This document shows positions 1 through 7,003 of a stretch of 64,000 nt of DNA, in pieces (position 1 is the stretch's first letter; each line of letters begins with the position of its first letter). The stretch lies in contig NZ_PEND01000002.1 of the NCBI RefSeq assembly GCF_002844195.1, positions 620,001 to 684,000 of the forward strand, read 5' to 3'. A program made the translations under genes and the position numbers. Below the pieces are notes generated by a model. It was not told the origin of the DNA. It did no database searches and saw nothing but the letters and a program-made list of their open reading frames with translations. Origin of the DNA: Halegenticoccus soli. Lineage in GTDB: Archaea > Halobacteriota > Halobacteria > Halobacteriales > Haloferacaceae.

Positions 1-952
1 AGGACGTAGTACACGAGATCGTCGAGGCGGTCGGCGGCGTAGCGCCCCCCCCCCCGACGGGCGGCACCGCCAGCCCGTACTCGGCGAGCGCGCTCTTCAG
101 CCGGTAGGCGGTCGCGTCCAGCCAGGCGCGGGTGTTTCGGGCCGTGAGTCGCCGCGAGAGGAACTGCCGTGCGCGCTCGTCGACGAACGCGCGCCGGTCG
201 TCGACGACGCCGTCGACGTTGGTCTCCCAGATGCGCTCCTTGCACTCGGCGATGAGTTCCCCGTCGCCGGGGAGCAGATCGGGTTCGAGCACCGCGTACT
301 TCGTGGCGAACTGGTCGCTCCCCAGGAGGCGCTCGCGGTAGACGATCACCTCGATCTCGAACCCGCAGAAGTCGACCGAGTACCGCTTCAGGCGCTCGCC
401 GGCGACCCGCTCGACGAGATCGGCGTCGGCGTCGAACTCGGTCGCGGCGGGCGCGAAGTCGCGGGTGTGGACGACGAGCTCGCCCTCCTCGACGACGATC
501 ACGTCGATCCGGTCGTCGAGGGCGAGCGGCGTCAGCCCGCCGAGGAGGCGGAGCTCACAGAGCGCGTGGTAGTCGATCCGTCGGCGGGCGGCCGGTGATG
601 CGTCGAGCAGCCGGTCGAGGACGCGGCGGTACTTCGGCTGGAACCCCGCCTCGGCGCGCTCGACGGTCCCCTCGCGCGTGAGCGGGCGACGGCGCTGCAC
701 CGCCGCGAAGTGCTCGCGGACGCGCTCCATCGCCCGTTCGCCCGTCGGTCCCAGCTCCGGCGTTCGGACCTCGTACCGGAACCCCCGTTCCGTCTCGCGC
801 ACCGTCGCGACGACGCCCGAGTGGACCTCGTACTGGGCGCGGACGTCGGGAGCGTACCACGCGTCCGGATCGTCCGGCGGGAGCGGCGGCGGGACGGGTA
901 GCTCGTCACTCCCGTGGGCGGAGTCAGCCGGTCCGGGATAGGACCCGCTCAT
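1..952 (-). CDS. Type IV pilus / type II secretion ATPase, N-terminal part (partial, frame disturbed)
   Basis: This is the N-terminal part of a GspE/PilB/FlaI-like secretion ATPase that runs off the left edge, so the Walker motifs are not in view. The ATG at 952 gives a proline-rich start (MSGSYPGPAD), a region of the YEV...PELGPTGERAMERV type, and then VLEPDLLPGDGELIAECKERIW, which resembles the N1 domain of archaeal secretion ATPases. At positions 45-55 an 11-C run shifts the frame. The reading that continues well (YAADRLDDLVYYVL, like the domain before the ATPase core) needs one more C or two fewer. A TATA-like stretch lies near 1008-1020. Pilus assembly versus protein secretion cannot be decided from this fragment. 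Confidence 0.65.
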   Translation of the reverse strand, partial: MSGSYPGPADSAHGSDELPVPPPLPPDDPDAWYAPDVRAQYEVHSGVVATVRETERGFRYEVRTPELGPTGERAMERVREHFAAVQRRRPLTREGTVERAEAGFQPKYRRVLDRLLDASPAARRRIDYHALCELRLLGGLTPLALDDRIDVIVVEEGELVVHTRDFAPAATEFDADADLVERVAGERLKRYSVDFCGFEIEVIVYRERLLGSDQFATKYAVLEPDLLPGDGELIAECKERIWETNVDGVVDDRRAFVDERARQFLSRRLTARNTRAWLDATAYRLKSALAEYGLAVPPVGGGGATPPTASTISCTTS

Positions 953-1370
953 CCGGGCCCCGATCCTCCCGTGTCCCTTGACATGTGGTGAGATACCTGC
1001 ACTCTGATATTTAAAATATGCGGACAGGCTCGGGTGGACTACCGGTCTCAAACCACCGATCGAACGAGCGAGATCGATCGTAAATAATTGTACCAACTTC
1101 GGCTGAGTCGGTCGCACCGAGCGTCTCATCCCGAAAACGAGCGTCGACCCAAAATCGGATGAAAGGGGGTGATTGAACCGGAATACGACTAGTAAGGGTT
1201 CAGACCGGTACGTTTACGACGTTATTCTCGATACCGGGAGTAAAATTGATGATATAGTGGTACTTCAGGTAGTTCATCCAAAATTTTATCGATGTAACGG
1301 GAGATAAACCCGTATCTCTGTTAAATAAGACTCACGTCACACGACGTCTCGAGAGAGTGTGTTAGTACGA
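953..1370. other. AT-rich non-coding region upstream of the secretion ATPase
   Basis: About 420 bases contain no convincing gene. The stretch 1180-1340 is much more AT-rich than its surroundings and includes a small inverted repeat (GAGAT...ATCTC near 1304-1320). It probably holds the promoter of the leftward ATPase gene. I see no RNA gene here. Confidence 0.5.
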
Positions 1371-1388
1371 CCATTTTTGTCAAAATGG
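1371..1388 (-). terminator. Perfect 7-bp hairpin downstream of the DUF35 gene
   Basis: CCATTTT (1371-1377), a 4-base loop, then AAAATGG (1382-1388) form a perfect palindrome 20 bases beyond the stop codon of the DUF35 gene. The stem is AT-rich and ends in T/A runs. It fits a transcription stop for the leftward CoA-transferase operon, but could also be a protein-binding site. Confidence 0.5.
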
Positions 1389-1407
1389 GGTGGGTCCGGC
1401 GGATGGG

Positions 1408-1776
1408 TCACTCGTACTCCGTCGCCGGACGGAGGCGAGGCCCCCTGATCGCCGACGCGTCGTTTCCGCGGAGGGGGTACTTCCCGTCGAGACGAACGGC
1501 GTCGCCCGGTTCGAGCGACGGATCCGCGAGCTGGGCGACCAGTTGGACGCCGAGATCGAAGCGTGCGAGGCCGAGCGCGTTGGGCGAGCGGACGTCCGGG
1601 GGCGTCACGCGGACGACTGTCCGGGTCACCAGTTCGCCGACGCCGAGGTCGATCGGTTCCGCGTCCCCTCCGCCGCAATCGGGGCAGGCGGGACGGGTGT
1701 AGTACCACCGTCGGTCGCAGTGTGAACAGCGGAATCCCCGATCGAGGGTCGCCGCCGTCGCGCGCTGACGTGTCAT
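1408..1776 (-). CDS. DUF35 OB-fold/zinc-ribbon partner of the thiolase-like protein
   Basis: This 122-residue protein has an N-terminal zinc ribbon with cysteine pairs C17/C20 and C31/C34, followed by a small OB-fold (GELVTRTVVRVTPP...). That is the DUF35 architecture (Zn-ribbon then OB-fold acyl-CoA-binding). Such proteins form complexes with thiolases or thiolase-like aldolases and help hold or channel the acyl-CoA. Its ATG overlaps the stop codon of the thiolase-like gene (ATGA at 1773-1776), so translation is probably coupled and the two products are expected to act as one complex. A terminator-like hairpin follows at 1371-1388. The fold assignment is firm; the substrate is unknown. Confidence 0.85.
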   Translation of the reverse strand: MTRQRATAATLDRGFRCSHCDRRWYYTRPACPDCGGGDAEPIDLGVGELVTRTVVRVTPPDVRSPNALGLARFDLGVQLVAQLADPSLEPGDAVRLDGKYPLRGNDASAIRGPRLRPATEYE

Positions 1777-2933
1777 GCTTCGGAACTCCTTTCGAGGAGC
1801 GTACAGACGCTGTTGTTGCCGAATCCCGCGACGTTCACGGCGAGGCCGCGCCTGGGCGCTCCGGCTCGGCGCTCCGCCGGGAGATCGCCGCGGAGTTGCC
1901 AGACCAGCTCGACGAGCTGTGCTACGCCGGTCGCTCCGAGGGGGTGTCCGCGCGCCTTCAGTCCGCCGCCGGGATTCACCGGAAGCGCCCCGTCGCGAGC
2001 CGTCTCGCCGGCGACCGTCGCTCGCCAGGCGGTACCGGCATCGTAGAAGCCCAGCTCCTCCAGTTCGAGCCACTCGAGGATGGTGAACGCGTCGTGGACG
2101 CAGGCGACGTCGATCGCCTCCGGACCGAAGCCGGCGTCGTCGAACGCGCGCCGCCCGGCGACCCGAACGCTCTCGACGGCCAGCGGATCCGAGCGTTCGG
2201 CCACCGCGTGGGTGCCCGTGGCGCTCGTCGCCGCGGCCACGCGCACCCCGCCCTCGTCCGGCGCGAGCACCAGCGCGGCCGCCCCGTCGGTCATCGGGCA
2301 ACAGTCGTAGAGCCGGAGCGGGTCCGCGACGACCGGCGAGTCGAGCACCCGGTCGACGTCGACGGCAGCGCGGAACTGGGCGATGGAGTTGTCCGCTGCG
2401 TTGCGGTGGTTCTTGACGGCGACGCGGGCCAGCGCCTCGCGCGGCACGTCGTATCGGTCGAGGTAGGCGGCCGCGGCCAGCCCCGCAAACGACGGGAGCG
2501 TCACTCCCTGGGCGTACTCTCGTTCGTGCACGAGGCGGCTGATGACCTCGGTCTGGGCGGCCGTGTCGCCGGCCGACATCTTCTCGACGCCGACGACTAA
2601 CGCGGCCGTCGATCCGCCGCGGACCGCCTCGATCCCGCGGTGGACCGCGCTGGCACCGCTGGCGCTCGTGTTCTCGATCCGGTCGGCGCTGGCACCGCTC
2701 GTTCCCAGGGCGGCCGCGAGGGCGTTCGCCACGCCGGCCCGGCGGTTGCTCGCCTCCGCGAGCATCGTTCCGACGTGGACCGACGTGACGTCGGCGATCG
2801 ACAGTCCTGCGTCCGCGAGCGCGTCGGTGGCGGCCGCGGCGGCGAGGTCGAGGAACGAATCGGGTGCCTCGTCGCGGAACGGCGTCGTGCCGACCCCCGC
2901 GATGCTCACGTTCGGTGCGGTCCCTCCGTGCAT
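1773..2933 (-). CDS. Thiolase-like protein (SCP2/archaeal type) with Ser at the nucleophile position
   Basis: This 386-residue protein has a thiolase fold: MTDGAAALVL (residues 214-223), VHDAFT with H280, and GHPLGATG with H330. In active thiolases the nucleophile lies in a CASG motif; here the matching stretch is NTSASG, so the cysteine is Ser90. A normal thiolase mechanism is therefore doubtful. Thiolase-like aldolases that pair with DUF35 proteins (the Ltp2 type of steroid side-chain breakdown) are one family that cleaves by retro-aldol reaction without this cysteine, and a DUF35 gene overlaps the end of this gene. The upstream class III CoA-transferase is 10 bases away in the same operon. 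Retro-aldol cleavage of a CoA ester is an inference. Confidence 0.8.
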   Translation of the reverse strand: MHGGTAPNVSIAGVGTTPFRDEAPDSFLDLAAAAATDALADAGLSIADVTSVHVGTMLAEASNRRAGVANALAAALGTSGASADRIENTSASGASAVHRGIEAVRGGSTAALVVGVEKMSAGDTAAQTEVISRLVHEREYAQGVTLPSFAGLAAAAYLDRYDVPREALARVAVKNHRNAADNSIAQFRAAVDVDRVLDSPVVADPLRLYDCCPMTDGAAALVLAPDEGGVRVAAATSATGTHAVAERSDPLAVESVRVAGRRAFDDAGFGPEAIDVACVHDAFTILEWLELEELGFYDAGTAWRATVAGETARDGALPVNPGGGLKARGHPLGATGVAQLVELVWQLRGDLPAERRAGAPRRGLAVNVAGFGNNSVCTLLERSSEA

Positions 2934-2943
2934 ATCGGCGCAC

Positions 2944-4164
2944 CTACTCCGCCGCGCGCTCGGGCGCCCCGAGAGCCCCCTCGCGCAGCAGCCGGTCGAT
3001 GGTCGGTTCGTCGTATCCGAGCTCCCAGAACACTTCGCGGGTGTGTTCTCCGACCTTCGGCGGCGGCGCGTCGAAGCCGCTCTCCGCCCGCTCGAAGTTG
3101 AGCGGGTGTTCCAGGACCGGTACGGACTCCCCCTCCGGGCGCTCCAGTTCGGTGACGACGCCGCGGGCCTCGGTCTGTTCGTTCCGGAGCGCCTCTTCGA
3201 CGCCGTAGACGGGACCCGCGGGGACGCCCGCCTCGTCGACGAGTACGGTCATCCACTCGTCGGTCGGACGCTCCCGGAGGGTGCGCTCCAGTTCGGCTTC
3301 GAGCTCGGCCATGTGCTCGACGCGGTCGGCGTTCGAGGCGAAGCGGGGATCGTCGACGAGGTCGTCGCGGCCGACGGCGCCGCAGAGCCGCTCCCAGAGC
3401 CGATCGTTGAGGCAGGCGACGTTGAGATAGCCGTCGGCGGTCTCGAACGTCTGGTAGGGGGCGAGCACGGGATCTTTGGTTCCCATGCGCGTCGGCTCCT
3501 CCCCGGCGAACACCTTGCCGGCCTGCTTCGTGAGCCAGGGGAGGGTCGCATCGAGCATGCCGAGGTCGATGTACTCGCCCTCGCCGGTCCGCTCGCGGCG
3601 GTACAGCGCGGCGAGGACGCCGAACGCGCCCCACATGGCCGTGATGAGGTCGGTGATCGGAAGGCCGGTCTTGACCGGCCGACCGCCGGGCTCCCCCGTG
3701 ACGCTCATCAGCCCGCTCATCCCCTGGATGAGCAGATCGTACCCGGGGCGGTGACGCCACGGCCCGGTCTGCCCGAACGCCGAGATGGCGAGGTAGACGA
3801 GGTCGGGGTTGTGTTCGCGGAGGTCGTCCGGGGCGACGCCGAGCCGCTCTGCGGTCCCCGGTCGGTAGTTCTGGACGAACACGTCGGCGTCGGCGACGAG
3901 GTCGTAGAGGGCCTTGCGCCCGGCCTCGGTTTTCAAGTTCAGCTCGACGCTCCGCTTGTCGTAGTTCACGGTCCAGAAGTACGGCGACTCGCCGTCGATG
4001 AACGGCGGTCCGGAGTGACGAATGTCGTCGCCGGTCCCCGGCCGCTCGACCTTCACCACGTCCGCCCCCACGTTGGCGAGCATGGCGGAGCAGAAGCCGC
4101 CGGTGACGAACGTCGAGAGGTCGACGACGGTGACGCCGTCGAGGATACTGCTATCTACTGACAC
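2944..4164 (-). CDS. Class III (CaiB/BaiF family) CoA-transferase
   Basis: This 406-residue enzyme would move CoA between carboxylic acids and so activate a substrate for breakdown. The family features are clear: VTVVDLSTFVTGGFCS near the N terminus, VKVERPGTGD, NYRPGTAERLG (99-109), SAFGQTGPW, and the probable catalytic aspartate D172 in the segment GLPITDLITAM, matching Asp169 of formyl-CoA transferase by position. The start is a GTG at 4164, 25-33 bases after a TATA box at 4189-4197, so the mRNA is probably leaderless. It is first in an operon with the thiolase-like and DUF35 genes. The organic acid it uses cannot be read from sequence. Confidence 0.88.
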   Translation of the reverse strand: MSVDSSILDGVTVVDLSTFVTGGFCSAMLANVGADVVKVERPGTGDDIRHSGPPFIDGESPYFWTVNYDKRSVELNLKTEAGRKALYDLVADADVFVQNYRPGTAERLGVAPDDLREHNPDLVYLAISAFGQTGPWRHRPGYDLLIQGMSGLMSVTGEPGGRPVKTGLPITDLITAMWGAFGVLAALYRRERTGEGEYIDLGMLDATLPWLTKQAGKVFAGEEPTRMGTKDPVLAPYQTFETADGYLNVACLNDRLWERLCGAVGRDDLVDDPRFASNADRVEHMAELEAELERTLRERPTDEWMTVLVDEAGVPAGPVYGVEEALRNEQTEARGVVTELERPEGESVPVLEHPLNFERAESGFDAPPPKVGEHTREVFWELGYDEPTIDRLLREGALGAPERAAE

Positions 4165-4188
4165 GGTGACCGATCGTTACCGCCGAAG

Positions 4189-4197
4189 ATATATAAT
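4189..4197 (-). promoter_or_regulatory. TATA box of the CoA-transferase operon
   Basis: ATTATATAT on the minus strand is centred about 29 bases before the GTG start at 4164. This is the usual archaeal TATA-to-start distance for a leaderless mRNA. The 200 bases beyond it (4200-4397) contain no gene, only GGTCGA-rich sequence with several near-copies of TTCGGTCGA. Confidence 0.7.
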
Positions 4198-4398
4198 CAT
4201 TCTCCCGGCGGAAAAACCGACGAGGACGCGAGCCGGTCGAGCGTTCGTTGCAAAGGCGGCGCGGCGGCGACCGTTCGATCCGAACCGACGCGACCCTCGC
4301 CCCGCTTCGGTCGATCTGCTTCGATCGATTTACTTCGGGCGACCTACCTCGGTCGAGGCGCTTCGGTCGACGTTACCCCCGTTCGACGTCGATCCGCC

Positions 4399-5382
4399 TC
4401 ACCCGATATCGACGACGACGCGTCCGCGGAGGCCGGACTCGCCCAACCGGCGGTAGGCCGCCGCCGCCTCGTCGAGGTCGAACCGGCTGTCCACGCGGGG
4501 CCGGAACCGACCGTCGGCGAGGAACGGGGCGACCGCGCCGAGGACCGGCGCCTGCTCGTCCACCGCGGCGGCGAGCGACATGAACCGAACGTCGAGGTCC
4601 GCCTGCTTGGCGGTCATGGCGGTTCCCGGGTCGACGCTTACGGTCCCCTCCTCTCCGAGTACGACGATCCGCGCCCCGCTGGCGGCGGCCGCGATCTCCG
4701 GGACGAGGTTCGCGTCGGCGTGGGTTTCGAGCGCCACGTCGAGGCCGCCGCCCGTCGCCCCTTCGAGCGCCGCGGCGAGGTCGTCCCGCCGGTAGTCGAC
4801 GACTTCGTCGGCCCCGAGGTCCCGGACGAAGTCGGCGGTCTCGGGGCGGGCGAGGCCGACGACGGTCGCCCCAGCCGCGGCCGCGACCTGGACGGCCGCG
4901 TGCCCGACGCCCCCCGCGGCGCCGGCGACGAGACACCGGTCGCCGATCTGTAGCCCGCCCCGGTCGCGAAGTCCGCGCCAGGCGGTTGCGAAGGCCATCG
5001 CCGCTGCGGCCCCATCGACGAACGGGACGGCCGAGGGGAGGTGTGCGAGCGCCGACGCCGGCACGACCGCGTACTCGGCGAGGCTTCCCGGACTGCGGAG
5101 GCCGAGCGCCGTCGCGTAGACGCGATCGCCCGACGCGAACCGCTCGACGCCCGGTCCGACGTCGTCGACGACGCCCGCGAGGTCCGATCCGGTGGTCGCC
5201 GGTAACCCGCCGGCCGGCGGCACGTTCCCCGCCATCACGTACGTGTCGATCGGGTTGACCCCGGCGGAGCGGACGTCGACCAGCACCTCGCCCCGACCGG
5301 GCGTCGGTCGCCGGACGGATTCGATCGTGAGCACGTCGGGGGTCCCGTGTTCGCGGTATCGAGCCGCGCGCATCCGCGCCAC
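4399..5382 (-). CDS. MDR-family NADPH:quinone reductase-like oxidoreductase (no zinc ligands)
   Basis: This protein of about 327 residues is a medium-chain dehydrogenase/reductase of the quinone reductase branch. It has the N-terminal GroES-like part (SAGVNPIDTYVMAG, GSDLAGVV) and a Rossmann fold with the NAD(P) motif VAGAAGGVGHAAVQV. The zinc-binding cysteines of alcohol dehydrogenases are absent. The start is uncertain by three codons: GTG at 5382 sits 5 bases after a good Shine-Dalgarno (GGAGGTG, inside the end of the cupin gene), whereas ATG at 5373 is 14 bases away, so I prefer 5382. It follows the cupin gene by 2 bases and is surely co-transcribed with it. It probably reduces an enone-like or quinone-like intermediate; the substrate is unknown. 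Confidence 0.82.
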   Translation of the reverse strand: MARMRAARYREHGTPDVLTIESVRRPTPGRGEVLVDVRSAGVNPIDTYVMAGNVPPAGGLPATTGSDLAGVVDDVGPGVERFASGDRVYATALGLRSPGSLAEYAVVPASALAHLPSAVPFVDGAAAAMAFATAWRGLRDRGGLQIGDRCLVAGAAGGVGHAAVQVAAAAGATVVGLARPETADFVRDLGADEVVDYRRDDLAAALEGATGGGLDVALETHADANLVPEIAAAASGARIVVLGEEGTVSVDPGTAMTAKQADLDVRFMSLAAAVDEQAPVLGAVAPFLADGRFRPRVDSRFDLDEAAAAYRRLGESGLRGRVVVDIG

Positions 5383-5384
5383 GG

Positions 5385-5825
5385 TCACACCTCCTCGCTC
5401 GGCGACGAGCGATCGCCGTCGGGGTACCGTTCGGCGAGTAGCTCCTCGTAGGACTGCACCTGGTGGACCGGGTACCGCCCGTCCGGCGGACTTCCGACGG
5501 CGACGAGCCGGCACGGCCGGTCGAACGGATTGTGGAGCAGGTGGACGGTATTCGGTTCGAAGAGCACCACCTCGTCGCGACCGAGATCGAACGAGTCGTC
5601 CGGCACCTCGACCCGACAGCGCCCCTCGAGGACGTGGAAGAACTCCGCCTGTCGTTCGTGGTAGTGGTAGGCGTTCTGCGAGAGCCGCTCGCCGGGCGCG
5701 AGAACCGCGACGTTGTAGTTGTACGCGTCGATGCCGAGCTGCGGGGAGACCTCCCAGCGCGTCCCCGGCTTCGCCTCTTCGGTGGGTGCGCGTGACAGTT
5801 CGAGGCACTTGTACTCGTGTTCCAT
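5385..5825 (-). CDS. Single-domain cupin protein
   Basis: This 146-residue protein contains one cupin barrel. Motif 1 is YHYHERQAEFFHVLEG, giving two histidines and a glutamate for a metal. Motif 2 contains PNTVHLLHN with the last histidine ligand. Single cupins of this kind bind a metal and act as dioxygenases, isomerases or small-molecule sensors. The ATG at 5825 lies about 23 bases after the TATA box shared with the divergent TAXI receptor gene (5845-5852), which excludes a longer upstream start. It is the first gene of the cupin-MDR operon. Its exact reaction is not evident; the neighbours suggest a role in breaking down the substrate imported by the TRAP system. Confidence 0.8.
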   Translation of the reverse strand: MEHEYKCLELSRAPTEEAKPGTRWEVSPQLGIDAYNYNVAVLAPGERLSQNAYHYHERQAEFFHVLEGRCRVEVPDDSFDLGRDEVVLFEPNTVHLLHNPFDRPCRLVAVGSPPDGRYPVHQVQSYEELLAERYPDGDRSSPSEEV

Positions 5826-5844
5826 ACCATCACTTAGCACAACA

Positions 5845-5852
5845 TTTATAAT
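5845..5852. promoter_or_regulatory. Shared bidirectional TATA element between cupin and TAXI-TRAP operons
   Basis: TTTATAAT contains the self-complementary core TTATAA (5846-5851). It lies about 23 bases before the cupin ATG (5825, leftward) and about 32 bases before the TAXI receptor ATG (5881, rightward). The starts are only 55 bases apart and no second TATA is visible, so one element may serve both directions. Confidence 0.65.
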
Positions 5853-5880
5853 CAATGTTTTCATACAACGAATCGTTCGT

Positions 5881-6975
5881 ATGCAGAGAGACACTCACGC
5901 GCTCGGCAGGCGAGCGTTCCTGCGCGCGGCGGGCGTGGCGGGAGCGATCGGTCTGGCGGGATGTGCGGCGGACGAATCACTCGGCGAGAGCCAGGGGAAC
6001 GGCGGCAGCGGCGACGGGAGCGGCGGCGGCGCGGCCGAATGGACGCTCGGTACGTCCTCGGAAGGCTCGTCGTCGTTCCGCATCGGCTCGAACTTCGCGG
6101 AGTTCCTCAAGCGCGAGGGGTACACGGACACCGTGACGCTGGACGCGGTCGTCACCCCGGGGACGTCCGCGACGTACCGGATGGTGGACAACAAGGAAGT
6201 CGAGATCGGCGGGACGACCACCCAGTTGCTCGAAAACTCGCCGGACAAGGGGTCGTTCGAGGACGAACCGCTCAAGAACTTCGACTCGATCCGGCAGGTC
6301 CGCGGGTACATGAGCTTCTACAACTTCGCTCTCGCCAACACCGAAGCCGGCGTCGAGAGCTGGTCGGATCTGGAGGGGTCGGCCATCGCCATCTCCTCGC
6401 CGGGATCCGCGACCCGCCCGGCGGCCGAGTGGGTCGTCGATCAGGAGATCGGGCTCGACAGCGTCGACCCGCGATACATGGCGTTCGCCGACATCCCGTC
6501 CGCGCTCCGCGGCGGCCGCGTCGACGCCGCCTTCACCTGGGCGACGAACGGGACGCTCCCGCAGGGCTGGTTCCAGGAGATCGACTCGACGGTGAACTGG
6601 GCGCCGCTGCCGCTGTCGAAGGGGACGAAGTCGAAGCTCTCCTCCGACGTCGCGTACAGTTCGGTCGTCGAGATCGACGGGGCGAAGATATCCGAGAACC
6701 ACGACGGTGCCATCGACGGGTTCACCCTCACGTATCTCTGGAACGTGCTGGCCGAGCGCGACCCGAAGGTCGTCTACGAGATCGCCCGCCTCTCCCACGA
6801 GCACGGCGAGGCGCTCGTCGAGCAGGACGACGTCATGGGCTTCTTCCCGGATCCCGACAAGTTCCTCGGGACCATTCACCCCGACGTGCCGGTGCACCTG
6901 GGCGCGTACCAGTACTACAAAGAAGCCGGCATCTGGGGCGACTACGACCTGACGAAGCCTCCCGAGGCCGAGTAG
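5881..6975 (+). CDS. TAXI-family TRAP transporter solute-binding lipoprotein (Tat-exported)
   Basis: This 364-residue extracellular receptor collects the solute for the TRAP permease encoded just downstream. The N terminus is a Tat lipoprotein signal: twin arginine GRRAFLRAAG, a hydrophobic stretch, then the lipobox LAGC, followed by a Gly/Ser-rich linker typical of haloarchaeal surface lipoproteins. The body shows the TAXI pattern (TLGTSSEGSSSFRIGSNFAEFL; later ALRGGRVDAAFTWATNG). ATG 5881 fits a leaderless mRNA from the shared TATA. The permease gene begins 28 bases after the stop. TAXI receptors bind organic acids and amino acids such as glutamate; the ligand here is unknown, but the CoA-transferase operon nearby suggests a carboxylate. 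Confidence 0.9.
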   Translation: MQRDTHALGRRAFLRAAGVAGAIGLAGCAADESLGESQGNGGSGDGSGGGAAEWTLGTSSEGSSSFRIGSNFAEFLKREGYTDTVTLDAVVTPGTSATYRMVDNKEVEIGGTTTQLLENSPDKGSFEDEPLKNFDSIRQVRGYMSFYNFALANTEAGVESWSDLEGSAIAISSPGSATRPAAEWVVDQEIGLDSVDPRYMAFADIPSALRGGRVDAAFTWATNGTLPQGWFQEIDSTVNWAPLPLSKGTKSKLSSDVAYSSVVEIDGAKISENHDGAIDGFTLTYLWNVLAERDPKVVYEIARLSHEHGEALVEQDDVMGFFPDPDKFLGTIHPDVPVHLGAYQYYKEAGIWGDYDLTKPPEAE

Positions 6976-7003
6976 CGGCCCCGACAAGTCTTATCGAATC
7001 AAG

